In this document: positions 22,591-33,745 of the stretch, piece after piece
Layout: every line of letters begins with the position of its first letter
Numbering within the stretch: the first letter of the stretch is position 1
Origin: Megascapheus bottae
Taxonomy: Eukaryota > Chordata > Mammalia > Rodentia > Geomyidae
Assembly (NCBI GenBank): GCA_024803745.1
Contig: JANJXV010000100.1
Coordinates: forward strand, 496,001-560,000
Length of the DNA stretch: 64,000 nucleotides
Direction: 5' to 3'
Made by a program: the position numbers and the translations under genes
Notes under the pieces: model-generated
The model's input: only the letters and a program-made list of their open reading frames with translations
Databases searched by the model: none
What the model was told of the DNA's origin: nothing

Positions 22591-23065
22591 ATGCATAGTC
22601 TCTCTTCATTCAGTCAAAGCCAAACTCCCGGAAGAGAGTGTCAAGACCTTCTGTTATCTGCAAGCATAGCAGCAGCCCTGCCTGCCTCCTCTCTGATCCC
22701 ATCTTCTCCTCGCCCTTCACTCCCACCAAGTGCAGTGGTGTACATACTTGATGTTACTTCAGGGTGGCAGGTGATCTCTAACATGAAACAGCTCAGATCA
22801 TCACTTTCCTCTGCCTGTGTGTTTCTCCCTGATGGTCACCAAACCCCCAACCTGCACACTTTGCTCATAGGTCACTTTCTCAAAGACCACTCAGCCACTG
22901 CTACCCTGCCTCATGCATTTTCAATCCTTATTCCTGTTTGAACTTTTCTCCTTTTATCCTTCTGATGTCATGTTCCTATGTGCAATATAATTTACTACTT
23001 TATTATGCTGAGTATTTATTATCTGGTTCCCTCTACAATATAAGCACTGGAGACTGTCCTAAAAG
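22591..23065 (+). mobile_element. L2 LINE 3' region fossil
   Basis: Follows the L2 3' region in order: 'cctcctctctgatcccatct', 'acactttgctcataggtcac', 'ttctcaaagaccactcagcc', 'gagtatttattatctggttc' and 'cctctacaatataagcactg'. The L2 counterparts are 'cctcagagaggccttcc', 'tttattgtctgtctcccc', 'actagaatgtaagctcc'. The 116-codon open frame inside it is therefore transposon-derived, not a host gene. Confidence 0.7.
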
Positions 23066-23092
23066 CTGGATGTAAATTTACAATGAAGTTTT

Positions 23093-23240
23093 TAAATTGT
23101 ATTTTATTATCAGGATAAAGTATAGAGGGATTGCAGTTACATACATTGGGTATGGGGTACATTACTTCTCAAACCTTGATAACCCCTTCTCATATTTTTG
23201 TACCCCTTCCTCTTCCTCCACCCCTTCCCAATCATCTCCT
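23093..23240 (-). mobile_element. L1 3' UTR fragment, antisense
   Basis: 'attttattatcaggataaag', 'acttctcaaaccttgataac' and the C-rich run after 23,200 parallel the fragments at 13,325 and 21,030. Severely 5'-truncated. Confidence 0.8.
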
Positions 23241-25255
23241 AACCAGGAATTGTTAATGCTAACTGATATTTAAAGGCTATGATATACCTACTCTTTTTAG
23301 ACAACTGATGTTTTCAAATCATTTGGAATAAATATAATTCATTCAACTTCTTTTCAGACTTCTGGTGAGTACCAGAAAGGATTTACTAATGGATATTTAG
23401 CTTCCTAACATGGCACAAGCATTCAATAAGGTACCAACTAAACTGGAATTATAGTAAAATCACCTTCAGTAGCATGAATCATAAGTAATGATTGACAACA
23501 GATAACTACCAAGGCGTTTTTTCTACAAGAGCCTATAAATGATCTCAATCTGTCTCTTAGAAGAAACAAACACCAATAATATCAGTGGAGATAGGAAGGT
23601 TGGGGCAGAAAAGCAACCCAGAAAAAAACTCAAACTCTTAGAAAGGAAAAAAAAATAACTAAAGCAGAAAGGGCCAGGGACATGATTCAAATAGTATAGC
23701 ACACACAACTCTGTCCTCAAAAATCATGAGTACAGTATTTATCTTTCATTAATTCACACAATAGAGTTGCTAAAACTTTTTATAGGTACTGGCTTTATGA
23801 AAATTATTTAGTACAAAGTGAGGGTCAAGATTTAAAGACATTGCCTAAGCTACCAGAGCTTTGAAAATATCTGAACACTGCACAGATAAATATTAAGGTT
23901 ATTCTGTGAAGGATAAGGGGATACCTGGTATGCTATGACAGCTCATAAGTGATGATGAACCTTCACTGAAACACTGATTCATGAAGACACTTTGGGCAGT
24001 AGTGCTCCCTGTAACTACTACTCTGGCTGTTTCTTTCACTTCTTTCTAAGGCTAAATAATTCCTAGAATTTCATGCCCTGTCTTCAAGTGAAATTAAATG
24101 TAGAATACTACAGCAGTGCTTTTACTTGGGAACTTGTGGCAAACACATTTGTCCAGCCTTGTCCAACAAACAGAGGAGGGACACTGGCATAGCAACTCAG
24201 GCTTAGGGAGAACCTAAGCATGACATTTAGAAAAATATTTGTGAAAAAGAAGGGTTTTGTTTCCACAGCAACCAACTTTCTCAGTCTTCTGAGCTCTACT
24301 AAAAATAAAACAAATGAAAGCTGGTAAGAGAAACAGAGTAAGGTCTAATGTAGAATGGCACACAAAGCAAAAATAAAGGACGCTGAAGCCAAGTTCATTG
24401 GAAGAAGCATAGCAAATCCTCAGTTAATCATGAGTGTCCTAATCTGGTCATGACCCTTTAAATCTTCATTTCTTTATTTTTTGGTAACTACTGGCCGTGA
24501 GATTCTTCTCTCTCCATAAAGCAGAGCCTCCAGAATTTATTCATCTTGTACAATTGGGTTTCAGTGACCAGGATCAGTAACTCTCTTGCCTCTGTTCTCG
24601 GCTACCCATCACCGCAACACCGTGAGGCTATTTTAGGTAACTTGTACAAGTCTTTGTTGTCTTGTGATGAGGTTACTTTGCTTAACACAACATCTTCAGA
24701 ATTCATCCCTACAGCTGCCTGTGGTTGAACTCCCTTCTTTTCTAGGGTTCAACAATACCCAATTTTGTGTATATAATACATATACTTTGTCCATTTACCT
24801 GTGGTTGAGCCCTTACCACTTCTTGAGTATGGTGCACAGTGCTTCAATCAACATTGGGATTTGGGTTTTCTTTGAGGTATCTTAACTTACCCTTTAGTAA
24901 CAAGTCAATGCCTGGCCTCATAAAATGAATTTGTTTTAGTTTTTGAAGTAACTAAAGAGTCATTATTGATTCTCCTTTAAATGTTTGGTATGGTTCATCA
25001 GTGAAATGTAATGGTTTAAGCTTTTCTCCTAAATGACTGTATGTCATTTCTACATTCCATTTCTTCATGATTAAATGCATAAGTGTTTTATGTTTGTAGG
25101 ACTGTTTCCCAGTTCCCCTAGGTCAATTATTTTTCTTTCAGATAATTGTTATAAATTCTAATGGTCCTTTCTCTTTCTGAAGCATCCATTGTAATACCTC
25201 CTCTCTTTTTATCTAAATTTATTTATTTTTATATTGTTTATTTCTTAGTATAGAT
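23241..25255. other. AT-rich non-coding DNA
   Basis: Mostly unique. A weak ID-like trace ('gggccagggacatgattcaa' at about 23,669) is too decayed to annotate firmly. No gene seen. Confidence 0.45.
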
Positions 25256-25272
25256 GAAGAACTTTAATTTTT

Positions 25273-25470
25273 CTTTTATTTTTGCCAGTCCTGGGCTTGA
25301 GCTCAGGGCCTGAGCACTGTCCTTGGACTTTCTCAAGGGTAGAGCTCTACCACTTGAGCCTCAGCACCACTTCCAGCTTTTTTCTATGTATGTGGTACCG
25401 AGGAATCGAACCCGGGTCTTCATGCATGCTAGGCAAGCACTTTAACCACTAGGCCAAACTCCCGGCCCCT
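25273..25470 (-). mobile_element. IDL-Geo-like dimeric SINE, antisense, with target-site duplication
   Basis: A young, well-preserved copy. In reverse it shows the right monomer ('ccagtcctgggcttgagctc', 'ctctaccacttgagcctcag'), then the ID-like head with B box ('ggaatcgaaccc' at about 25,402) and A-box region ('aaccactaggccaaact'). It is flanked by 'gaagaactttaattttt' (25,256-25,272) and 'gaaggactttaattttt' (25,471-25,487), 16 of 17 bases matching, the mark of L1-driven insertion. The T-rich stretch after the left repeat is the A-tail in reverse. Confidence 0.95.
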
Positions 25471-25679
25471 GAAGGACTTTAATTTTTATAAGAAATAATT
25501 ATTAGTTCACTGATTTTTGTCTTTACTGATTTTCCATTTTCTTTGTTTCTATTGTTGTTTTGGTTCTACATTAAATACTAATTTCTGCAAACTAGACTTC
25601 ATTTGTCCTTTTTTTTCAATGTCATTATAATGTGTAATGTATCGTATTAGGTTACTTATTTGAAACACTTCTTGTTTCA

Positions 25680-25975
25680 TTTTGACTGTCCTGGGTTTTG
25701 AACTCAAGGTTTTATGTTTGCTAAGAAGGTGCTCGGTCACTTGAACCAAAACTCCAGATCTATGTTGCAGTTATTTTTAAGATAGAGCCTCAGTGATGGA
25801 CCTTGATACTCCTGTTCACTCTTCTCAGACTAGCTGGACTACTAGCACATGCCGCCATTCCCAGCACCTGTTGAAGTGGGATCTCATGAAAGCTTCTGCC
25901 TATACTAAATTCTGATTTTCCAGATCTCTGCCTCCTGTACAGCTGGGGTGATAGGTGTGTGCAATTGGTTATGAG
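25680..25975 (-). mobile_element. ID-like and B1-like SINE remnants, antisense
   Basis: 'ctgggttttgaactcaaggt' with 'ggtcacttgaaccaaaactc' is an ID-like element in reverse (25,683-25,760). 'gatctctgcctcctgtacag' with 'ctggggtgataggtgtgtgc' is the end of a B1-like unit in reverse. Old and scrambled. Confidence 0.65.
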
Positions 25976-26337
25976 AGATCTTATGACCTTTCTCCCTCCA
26001 GGATGACCTTCAATGGCCTGGGCAGTTTTGCTTTATATATTTACTCTTATGATAGTGATTATGTATTTACAACTATTATGATTTCTTGGTGATTTGGAAC
26101 TTACATAACTATATATTGTTTCTGTTTATGTCTTAGAACAATTTTTACTGAAATTCTACTCTGTATGATATAAATATAGCCACTTCATTCTTTTTTTTGC
26201 TTGCCTTTATCATGGGATGTCTATTCTTTTCCTTCACTTTCAGCCTACACATGCCCTTAAATGTAAAGTAAGTTACTTATAGCCAACATATAGTTTGATT
26301 TTAAGCTACACGTGCACATGCACAAATACATATAAAA

Positions 26338-26530
26338 TTTTTGAACTCAGGCATGCTTACTTGATTTACGTGGTTGGCCAGAACTCTACCATTTAAGTCA
26401 GTACAGCCCTGCTCTTTGCTCGTTATTTTACAGATGTGGTCTAGAAAACTCCTCACTGACTGGCCTTGGACCACAATCCTTCGGATCTCAACCTGCTGAG
26501 TAACTATGATTACAGGCCTGACACACCAGT
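26338..26530 (-). mobile_element. Dimeric ID/B1-like SINE, antisense
   Basis: 'ttgaactcaggcatgcttac', 'ctctaccatttaagtcagta' and then 'ccacaatccttcggatctca', 'acctgctgagtaactatgat', 'tacaggcctgacacac' follow the reverse order of the dimeric SINE family. Diverged. Confidence 0.82.
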
Positions 26531-29500
26531 CTCCAAACTCATCCTGTTTTCCATGTAGCCTCTCTAAGACAATAGTAATTTAAATGTCTCTTGTGCCATG
26601 AATATTTCATACTTTCTTATTATCACATTTCTCTACCTTCCAAGGTAACTTTCTTTGTTTTAAAGTTCATGTGATCAAATGGGGTCTACCTAAATTTTAC
26701 AATGGAGGAGAGTTTCCTTATTTTAAAACCTGGTCTACAAACTTAATCCTATCTGTAAGGCCCTTTTTGCTATAGAATGCAAGATATTCATAACTTGTAG
26801 AGATTAGGAATCATTATCATACCTACTACAGTCACAAATCAAAGAAACAAATACTCATGAATACTACTTACGCCAAACAACACAGATCTGTTGTCCTAAT
26901 CATAACTCAGGGATCTCTAGGAAATAAATGTCATCAACAGAATATTACTCTTAAAATAAAGCTCTTAAATTAACTTAATGAAAATAAATACATTATTTAG
27001 TTTTACAATCTTTATCGCTGTATACAGTCGCTAGTACTACACAAAGGTCAAGGTGCTGTGGTGTGGGATATATGAATAGTTAATAACCAACATTTGTTCT
27101 CAGTCTTCCTCCATTTGGAAGAATAGATGGAGTCATTACTATTGTGTACAGTGCCTTGAAGCCAGTTTAAATAAGTCACTTTTTTACTGGGCTTGATTTA
27201 CATAAACTATTAAACATTTTCAATGGGTCAAAAGACAATATTGCCCCACAGAGTCATCTGTCATTTGTTTATTCTCATTAGCTGTATGAAAAATAAACCA
27301 TGGAACTGCATAAAAATATATTGGAATCAAAGCTTTCTTTACTGTTTAAATTATAATTCAGAACTCTGAATTTAAATGCTGGCAATGTAAAAAAGCAAGC
27401 AAACAATGGCATTAAACAAGGCTGGAAAGTCACTACAACCTCTTTCACAATTTGCCTTTGGAGTACATGGTTATCTGTAAATATCTCCTAATGTAATAGT
27501 AGACAAGGGTCAAAAGTACTAACCCCTGAGATTCACTATTCTCCTCTGAATAACAACCTGTTTTTCATGGGATGTTTTAAAGATAGAGGCAATTCACAAA
27601 AGTGCTTTAACAATGTATTTGCCTAGGATACTTTCAAAATATTAACCTGACTCTGGTTTCAGATTTGGTATTATATCTGATTCATAGTAGCTAAAAACTC
27701 CAGGATTTAGCTTCCTGTGTTTCTGATTTCTCTGGATGGGGAACTTTCTATGACTAATAGCACCCTCTGGCATCTGTTTCCCTAGGGGGAAAAATACATT
27801 AGCCATAGAAAGATTAAATATAATAATTATGATTTCCATTTCTGGGACAAGGCCTTTTCATCAATAATTATGATTCGGTGCCAAACTGGCAATCTTTAAG
27901 CACTGGCCTTATCGTTCATAATAATGAGCAGATTCATAACCCATGCTCCTTAGCTGTAGAAGGCTAATTAGGACTTTAACCAAAAACACCACTCATGTGA
28001 ACTGCTCACAGAGGTCACTGGCTACAGAACACCAGTTCTGGCCAAATGAACTCCATGTGCTGACAAGGAGTAAAGAGTACCTGCACTAGAAAAGGAAGTT
28101 ACAGCTCAGAGTGTAACCCTCAGAGACAGGCAAGTTTTAATTCCTGCAGGAGTATGTGCTTAAACATGCAAATGGAAATCACAGTCAAATCAAATATTCC
28201 AAATGGCAGTGAACAACTATGGATAAAATATGAAATACCACATGCTCACAGGTGGATGAGGACAAAATAAGTCAAAACATTAAAATTTATTAAATATGTA
28301 TGATGATAACAAAAGACCAATTTTTGTCTGAGCTTTTTTTGTTTACCTAAGATATCTACTAACTGCAGAAAAGATTTTAAAATATATTACTCGTATAATA
28401 TGCAGGCTACCAAACAGTACTCACAGGATTTGCTCTGACACTGCACTTTCTAATTTATAACTTATTAGTCACACATTTTCTGATGCTTTTCAGTCTCACT
28501 CTTGTCCTACAACAAGCCCTGCAGGAAAGGGATTTATTTATTCTCACAGTATCCCCAAGAGCCTAGTTAAGAGCTTGCCACTGCATGTCACTTGTATATT
28601 ACACGTACACATTTTATCTATTCCACAGGTTATAATGAAGAAAATTCATGAAGGACCTCCCTGCCTCTCCATCAAAGGAAAGCAATGAGGCTTAATTGGG
28701 CAGACCATAAAGGGCCCTGCAAAACACACGGAGGACGAGAGAAACTTATAAATGAGTTTTTGGCTGTAGAGTGGAAAAGCTTATAATTCATTTTATGGTC
28801 TTTACCAGAATTTTACTCCCAGGAGATAACAAATGGTCAACACACCACCAGGCCACCACTCACTAGCTATTCCCTGGTCTGTTTGAAGCACACATTGTTG
28901 ATCTACTGCCTCTCACTCCCCTTTACATTGTAATTTGGTAAACTAACAATAAGGTCTGGATTAAAGTTCATTATGTATGAAGCTAACTGTAGTAATCCAT
29001 ATGCTATGTTTCATTTGCACAATTCATTGTACCTATTTCCAGTGGTTGATTTTACCTTTTATTATTGATCCAATGTTATTTCAGGAGCTAAGGTAAATGA
29101 ATGCCTTTGCAAGTTCGTACAATGGCTCATATCTTCTTTGTGCAGGGTGTCCTTGAACTTTTGCTGAGTTACTGTAAGGAATCAGAATTCCCATTTCTAT
29201 TTTCACAGTATAGTACCCAAAAGAAAACCTACTAGCTGCTTTTTTGAATTTTGAAGCAGTCTAAAAGCTGTAAGAAGGAAAAAAGCCTGAAAAAGATCAA
29301 AGGTGACTGAAGAATCCATCCGAAGGTTATTCACAAAACAGGCATGACTTTCTCTAAGTCGGAGACATGAGTATCTGTGCAATTCACAGATTGTGACAAA
29401 AGACAACATTTAGTGCCTCTCATAGCTATTCCTTTCTCATACTCTGTACTGAGAGAAAAATATGGTGAGATAAAGGTTGTTTAGAAAGTGAAAGTGTATA

Positions 29501-31245
29501 GGCAAAAATGCAACTCAGATACATGCCTATTAATTTTCAAGAGGCCACAAACAAGAATTGCTCTAAAATTTCTTTGGCTTGAAAATACTATGGTAACTTT
29601 CAAAACTACTGAAAACTCTAGAAAGCATATGATTATGTGAGCTTTATCAACTTATATTTTTCAAATGTGAAGTTGAAACCAAGTAACTAAAAAACAGTTT
29701 GGTTATTCAACCATCTTGTAGGCCATGTTCACAAGAATTATATATTTAATGAGCTACTGATATACTCTAACAAAAATATGTGGTGAAAACTGCATTAACT
29801 TTTGACAAATCGTACACATCTCTCTAATATTTGACTTGATAGAAGACAATATTTCTCATATTTTGTTCTGAATTAAATCTGCTTGGATTTGTCATTCTGG
29901 TTATGCTGCATGAACAAAATTTGATGTTATTCAGATAAGAAAGTTAGAAAAGGGATATGAAATCAAAATAGCAGTTTAGCTTACAATCTGATCAAGTATC
30001 ATCATTCCAGGAGAAGTACTTTGTGAATGAGTCTCACCATGCCACACAAACTGTTTAAAAGTATGCACTCAATGTACTGAGATTTATAGACAGTATCTGA
30101 CTACTCTACAAGGACATGGGGCTGTCTGATCACAATTAGGCCTGAGCACTTGGTAGTAAAGGTTACAAAAACTACTAGTGTAGATCTCAGTGTCCTTTCA
30201 GTAATATACTAAGGCTTTACAGCACCTTTGCCTATTATTGAGTTTGTACCAGTGAAGCAAACCTCACACACACAAAAAAACAGCAAATAATGCTTTATCA
30301 TTACTATGGAAACCTTATCTTCTAACCTCTTAAAATCTCAAGGAAAGCTAGCGGTCTGCAAACTCCATGTTGAGTCCCATTGTCTTAGCATGTAGCAGAT
30401 GCAAACACTATGCTCTGTGTTTAACTAAGAATACAAGGAAAATGGGGATGGCCTATGGTCTGCATTTTTGTTCAACCTGTCACCGAAATGAAGCTTCAGC
30501 AAGCCAACAGAAGCATTCCACATGCAAGAACCAAAAACAAAAATTGATAAGAACAAATGACATCATTTAAGTTGCCCAGCTCACAGCTAAATAATGTCGT
30601 ATGTTTGTATGTACAACTCTCTTCAGCCACACTATCCTCTCATGAACACGTTCCAGTTCCCACTCCCTCTGCTTCATTCCTCTTTTAATCCAACACACTT
30701 CTTATCATAAATAGCAGTTTCCTGATTATATTTTGCTAACACATACTAAAGCATTCTTAAAATATTATCTCTGGGTGGCTTAACTACATTTAAAAGCTGT
30801 ATTCTAGCCCAAAGCAATTAAAAATGGTGTAATCTAAATCTCTGAATGATAAAATTCTAAGGAGAAAACAAAATGCATATAGTTCCTAATTATCTTTGCA
30901 TGCATTTTAAATCTTTCCAGAGGACAGAATATCATTTAAACATGAATAATTGTACTGCAGAGGAAATGAGTTCATCCTAGAATGCAATCTGTAAAGATAA
31001 CAGTTTACTTCACTCAATGGTGGTTGAAACTTTGGCTAAATCAAATATATGAGTAAAAGTCTCTTCAGGAATAAGGCAGAAAGTTTGAGAGAAGAAAAAT
31101 GCAATCAATATTTCCAATTCTAAATTACAGGCTTACTAACCTGTACCATACTGCAGATGTTGCTTGATGTGTTATACGCAAACGATAGCAAATTTCCTCC
31201 TACACAGAATAAAATTATTACCTTGGCGCAAATTTTTTTTAAAAA
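26531..31245. other. Long repeat-poor AT-rich non-coding stretch
   Basis: About 4.7 kb with almost no recognisable transposon; only a weak L2/MIR-like trace ('aagggatttatttattctca', 'cagtatccccaagagcctag' at about 28,527-28,570). Contains several TAATTA-type words, including 'AATAATTATGATT' at 27,822-27,834 and again at 27,863-27,875. All open frames are 68 codons or fewer. The lack of insertions is compatible with constrained non-coding DNA but does not prove it. Confidence 0.45.
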
Positions 31246-31260
31246 AAAGACGATGTGAGA

Positions 31261-31437
31261 CCGGGAGTTTGGCCTACTGTCTAGGGTGTTTGCCTAGCAT
31301 TAACAAAGACTGGGGTTCAATTCCTCTGTACCACATACATAGAAAAAATGTGGACGTGGTGCTGTGGTTCAAGTGGTAAAGCACTAGCCTTGAGAAAGCC
31401 CAAGGACAATGCTCTGTCCCTGAGCTGGCAAAAAAAG
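31261..31437 (+). mobile_element. IDL-Geo-like dimeric SINE, sense, with target-site duplication
   Basis: ID-like head 'gggagtttggcctactgtct', then 'gtttgcctagcattaac', with B box 'gggttcaattcc' and 'ctctgtaccacatacataga'. The second monomer follows: 'ggtgctgtggttcaagtggt', 'ccttgagaaagcccaagga' and an A-tail. It is flanked by 'aaagacgatgtgaga' (31,246-31,260) and 'aaagatgatgtgaga' (31,438-31,452), 14 of 15 matching. Confidence 0.95.
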
Positions 31438-31452
31438 AAAGATGATGTGAGA

Positions 31453-32520
31453 TAAAGTGATTATCTCTCACTAAGTTACAACTTGAAAATTGGTCCCATC
31501 TGAAATCTATTCTGCCTTTAGGCATTAAAACATGGTTAATGATACCTCATATCAGTCACTTACGTGCTATTTAGGTCTTAATAATTGAATAATATTTTAT
31601 CATAAAAAGGAGTACACACTGAGGTTGGGTAATTTTCCCAGTATATATTTGTTAAAGGACTTTCTGTGTCCAACATTATGGCAAACAGACGGATGAATTC
31701 TTTGCTATAAGTACCTACAAGATAGAAGAAATTTAGTTATGTTCTTCCTAGGATCTTAGTACAATAATCTATATATCAAAGACCCTAAGAGAAATGGATA
31801 TTGTAATTTTGAATGTTCTGATAAAATTTAAAAGACAAATTTTAATACTTATACATAAGAATTATGCCTTACATTTTCTAGACTTCCTGTAATGCAAACA
31901 TAAATATATACCAGCTGAGTGGTGTTTTATTCAATGAACAGCTCTAGTTTATATTTCAACAAACAAAAAATGGAATCCTGTATACTTCCTGTCAATCTTT
32001 CATAGCCTTTAGCAGTTCATATTAATAAGAACAGTACAGATTTCTAGTTGAGGTGTTACAAAGCATTATTATCTAGCATTTAGGGATCTATAGATGTAGG
32101 TGTCTTATTATCATCCAATGTTCAGATTGTAGCCACAACATAATTACTACATATTGGAACTTTATTTATAACATTATTTTTCAAAGATTATCAAAACTGT
32201 CTCTGAAACACTGGCTAAAATATTTATGGTGACATCTTTCTTTGACCCAAAAATTTAAAATCTAAACTAACCTAACATTGCATAACCTACAGAAAAAAAT
32301 GGAACAAAGTGCCACTAAGAAATTAAAAGATAGACCAGAAATCTTTTTCCCTATAAGTAGGGGCTAGAAGATTTTGGACAAGTCATAGAAATAGAATGTA
32401 TCCTGATCATCACTCTTACAGCCAATTTTCTTTCTCTCTCTCTCATTTTTTTTAGTCCATCATGGACTAGAACTCTGGTCCTGGGTGTGTCAAATGAGAC
32501 AAAGCATTGGAGTTTTTTGT
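31453..32520. other. AT-rich non-coding DNA
   Basis: Single-copy sequence without recognised elements or plausible open frames. Confidence 0.5.
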
Positions 32521-32524
32521 TTTT

Positions 32525-32723
32525 TGTGGGGTTTTTTTTGCCAGTCCTGGGCTTGAGCTCAGAGCCTGAGCACTGTCCTTGGACTTTCTCAAGACTAGAG
32601 CTCTACCACTTGAGCCTCAGCACCACTTCCAGCTTTTATCTATGTATGTGGTACCGAGGAATTTAACCGGGTCTTCGTGCATACTAGGCAAGCACTCTAC
32701 CACTAGGCCAAAATCTCAGCCCC
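32525..32723 (-). mobile_element. IDL-Geo-like dimeric SINE, antisense
   Basis: Nearly the same reverse-orientation text as the copy at 25,273: T-rich tail, 'ccagtcctgggcttgagctc', 'ctctaccacttgagcctcag', 'tgtggtaccgaggaattta' and 'ctaccactaggccaaa'. I could not find convincing flanking duplications. Confidence 0.93.
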
Positions 32724-32894
32724 AGGAACTGGGTTTCTAACTAAACTATCCTTCCATAGAAGTATTAGAGTTGTTACTTATTTATAGATCTAAATATCTG
32801 TATGTAATATTTGATTTTAAAAAAATTTGTATTTCTCTATATATGCAAGCAGAAATATAGAAACAGATACACATATATATGAATATTATATACA

Positions 32895-33080
32895 TATTTT
32901 GGGGCGCAAGGCTGGTACTCTACCACTTTGAGCCACATCTCCACTTCCTGATTGTTAATGGAGTTGAGAGTCTCATGGACTTTCTTAATGAGTGCTGGCT
33001 TCGAACCTTGACTCAAATATCGCAGCCTCCTATTAGTAGCTAGGATTACAGATATGAGTCACCAGTACCTGACTTCCAAC
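32895..33080 (-). mobile_element. Dimeric ID/B1-like SINE, antisense
   Basis: 'gtactctaccactttgagcc', 'ggagttgagagtctcatgga', 'ggcttcgaaccttgactcaa' and 'agtagctaggattacagata' follow the dimeric family in reverse; the ID-like part is shortened. Confidence 0.85.
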
Positions 33081-33220
33081 AGTGTTTTCAAATATTCTGA
33101 TCTGAAAAATCTCCACATTAAAATCTTTTAAATTGAAATATCATTACTTTTAAGAACCTGCTATAAACTTAAGAAAGAATAATGGATTTCTCTTTCTTGG
33201 TAAAGAAATAAGAATAATTT

Positions 33221-33332
33221 ACATATTGGTCAATTGGTTATCAGTTTAAAAAGTGTACCACTTTACTTTGTCAAAAACATTTGTCTATTAATTATCAGTT
33301 TAAAAGGTATATTACTTTACTTTGTTAAACTG
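33221..33332. repeat. Ancient tandem duplication of about 54-56 bp
   Basis: The block starting 'acatattggt' (33,221-33,276), containing 'tatcagtttaaaa' and 'ctttactttgt', is followed at once by a diverged second copy (33,277-33,332) with the same words in the same order. Found only in this otherwise unique region. Confidence 0.85.
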
Positions 33333-33597
33333 CATGGAGGAAAAATGGCTAGTAGTAAACATTATCACCAGCAACTTATATTTATAAAGAATTTTATAAA
33401 GTGAAATAAGTTCAAATTACCACCATTATAAATTTATAAAGTAGTGAAAACAAATTACCATATAATTACCATCCAAGTTCATCCTGATTAATAAGTACAT
33501 TTCTAAGAAAAACAAGGTTTTTGAAAAGGATGACCATACTTAGAATTCAAAAAGTGCTCTTTTTCTCATGAGTCCTGCTGAGATGGATGAACTGCCA

Positions 33598-33745
33598 CTC
33601 ACATTAGGTACAGTGGCTTGTGGCTGTCTGTAATCACAGCTACCCAGGAAGATTGAGCAAAAACATTAGTTAAGGCCTGGTCTCAAACCATGAGACAAGT
33701 GTGTCAGTAGCTAGGGTTACAGGCGTGAGCCACGATACCTGGCAT
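33598..33745. mobile_element. B1-like SINE remnants, rearranged
   Basis: Begins in sense orientation ('ggtacagtggcttgtggctg', 'gtaatcacagctacccagga'). It ends with antisense-type B1 text ('agtagctagggttacaggcg', 'tgagccacgatacctggc'), so it is a head-to-head pair or an internally inverted element. Confidence 0.7.

Noticed and set aside
22591..22941. 116-codon plus-strand open frame
   Set aside because: Lies inside sequence following the L2 3' region; transposon-derived, without a recognisable protein domain.
25400..25470. tRNA gene suggested by A and B boxes
   Set aside because: The boxes belong to the ID-like head of a dimeric SINE with target duplications; no cloverleaf with an anticodon arm is supported.
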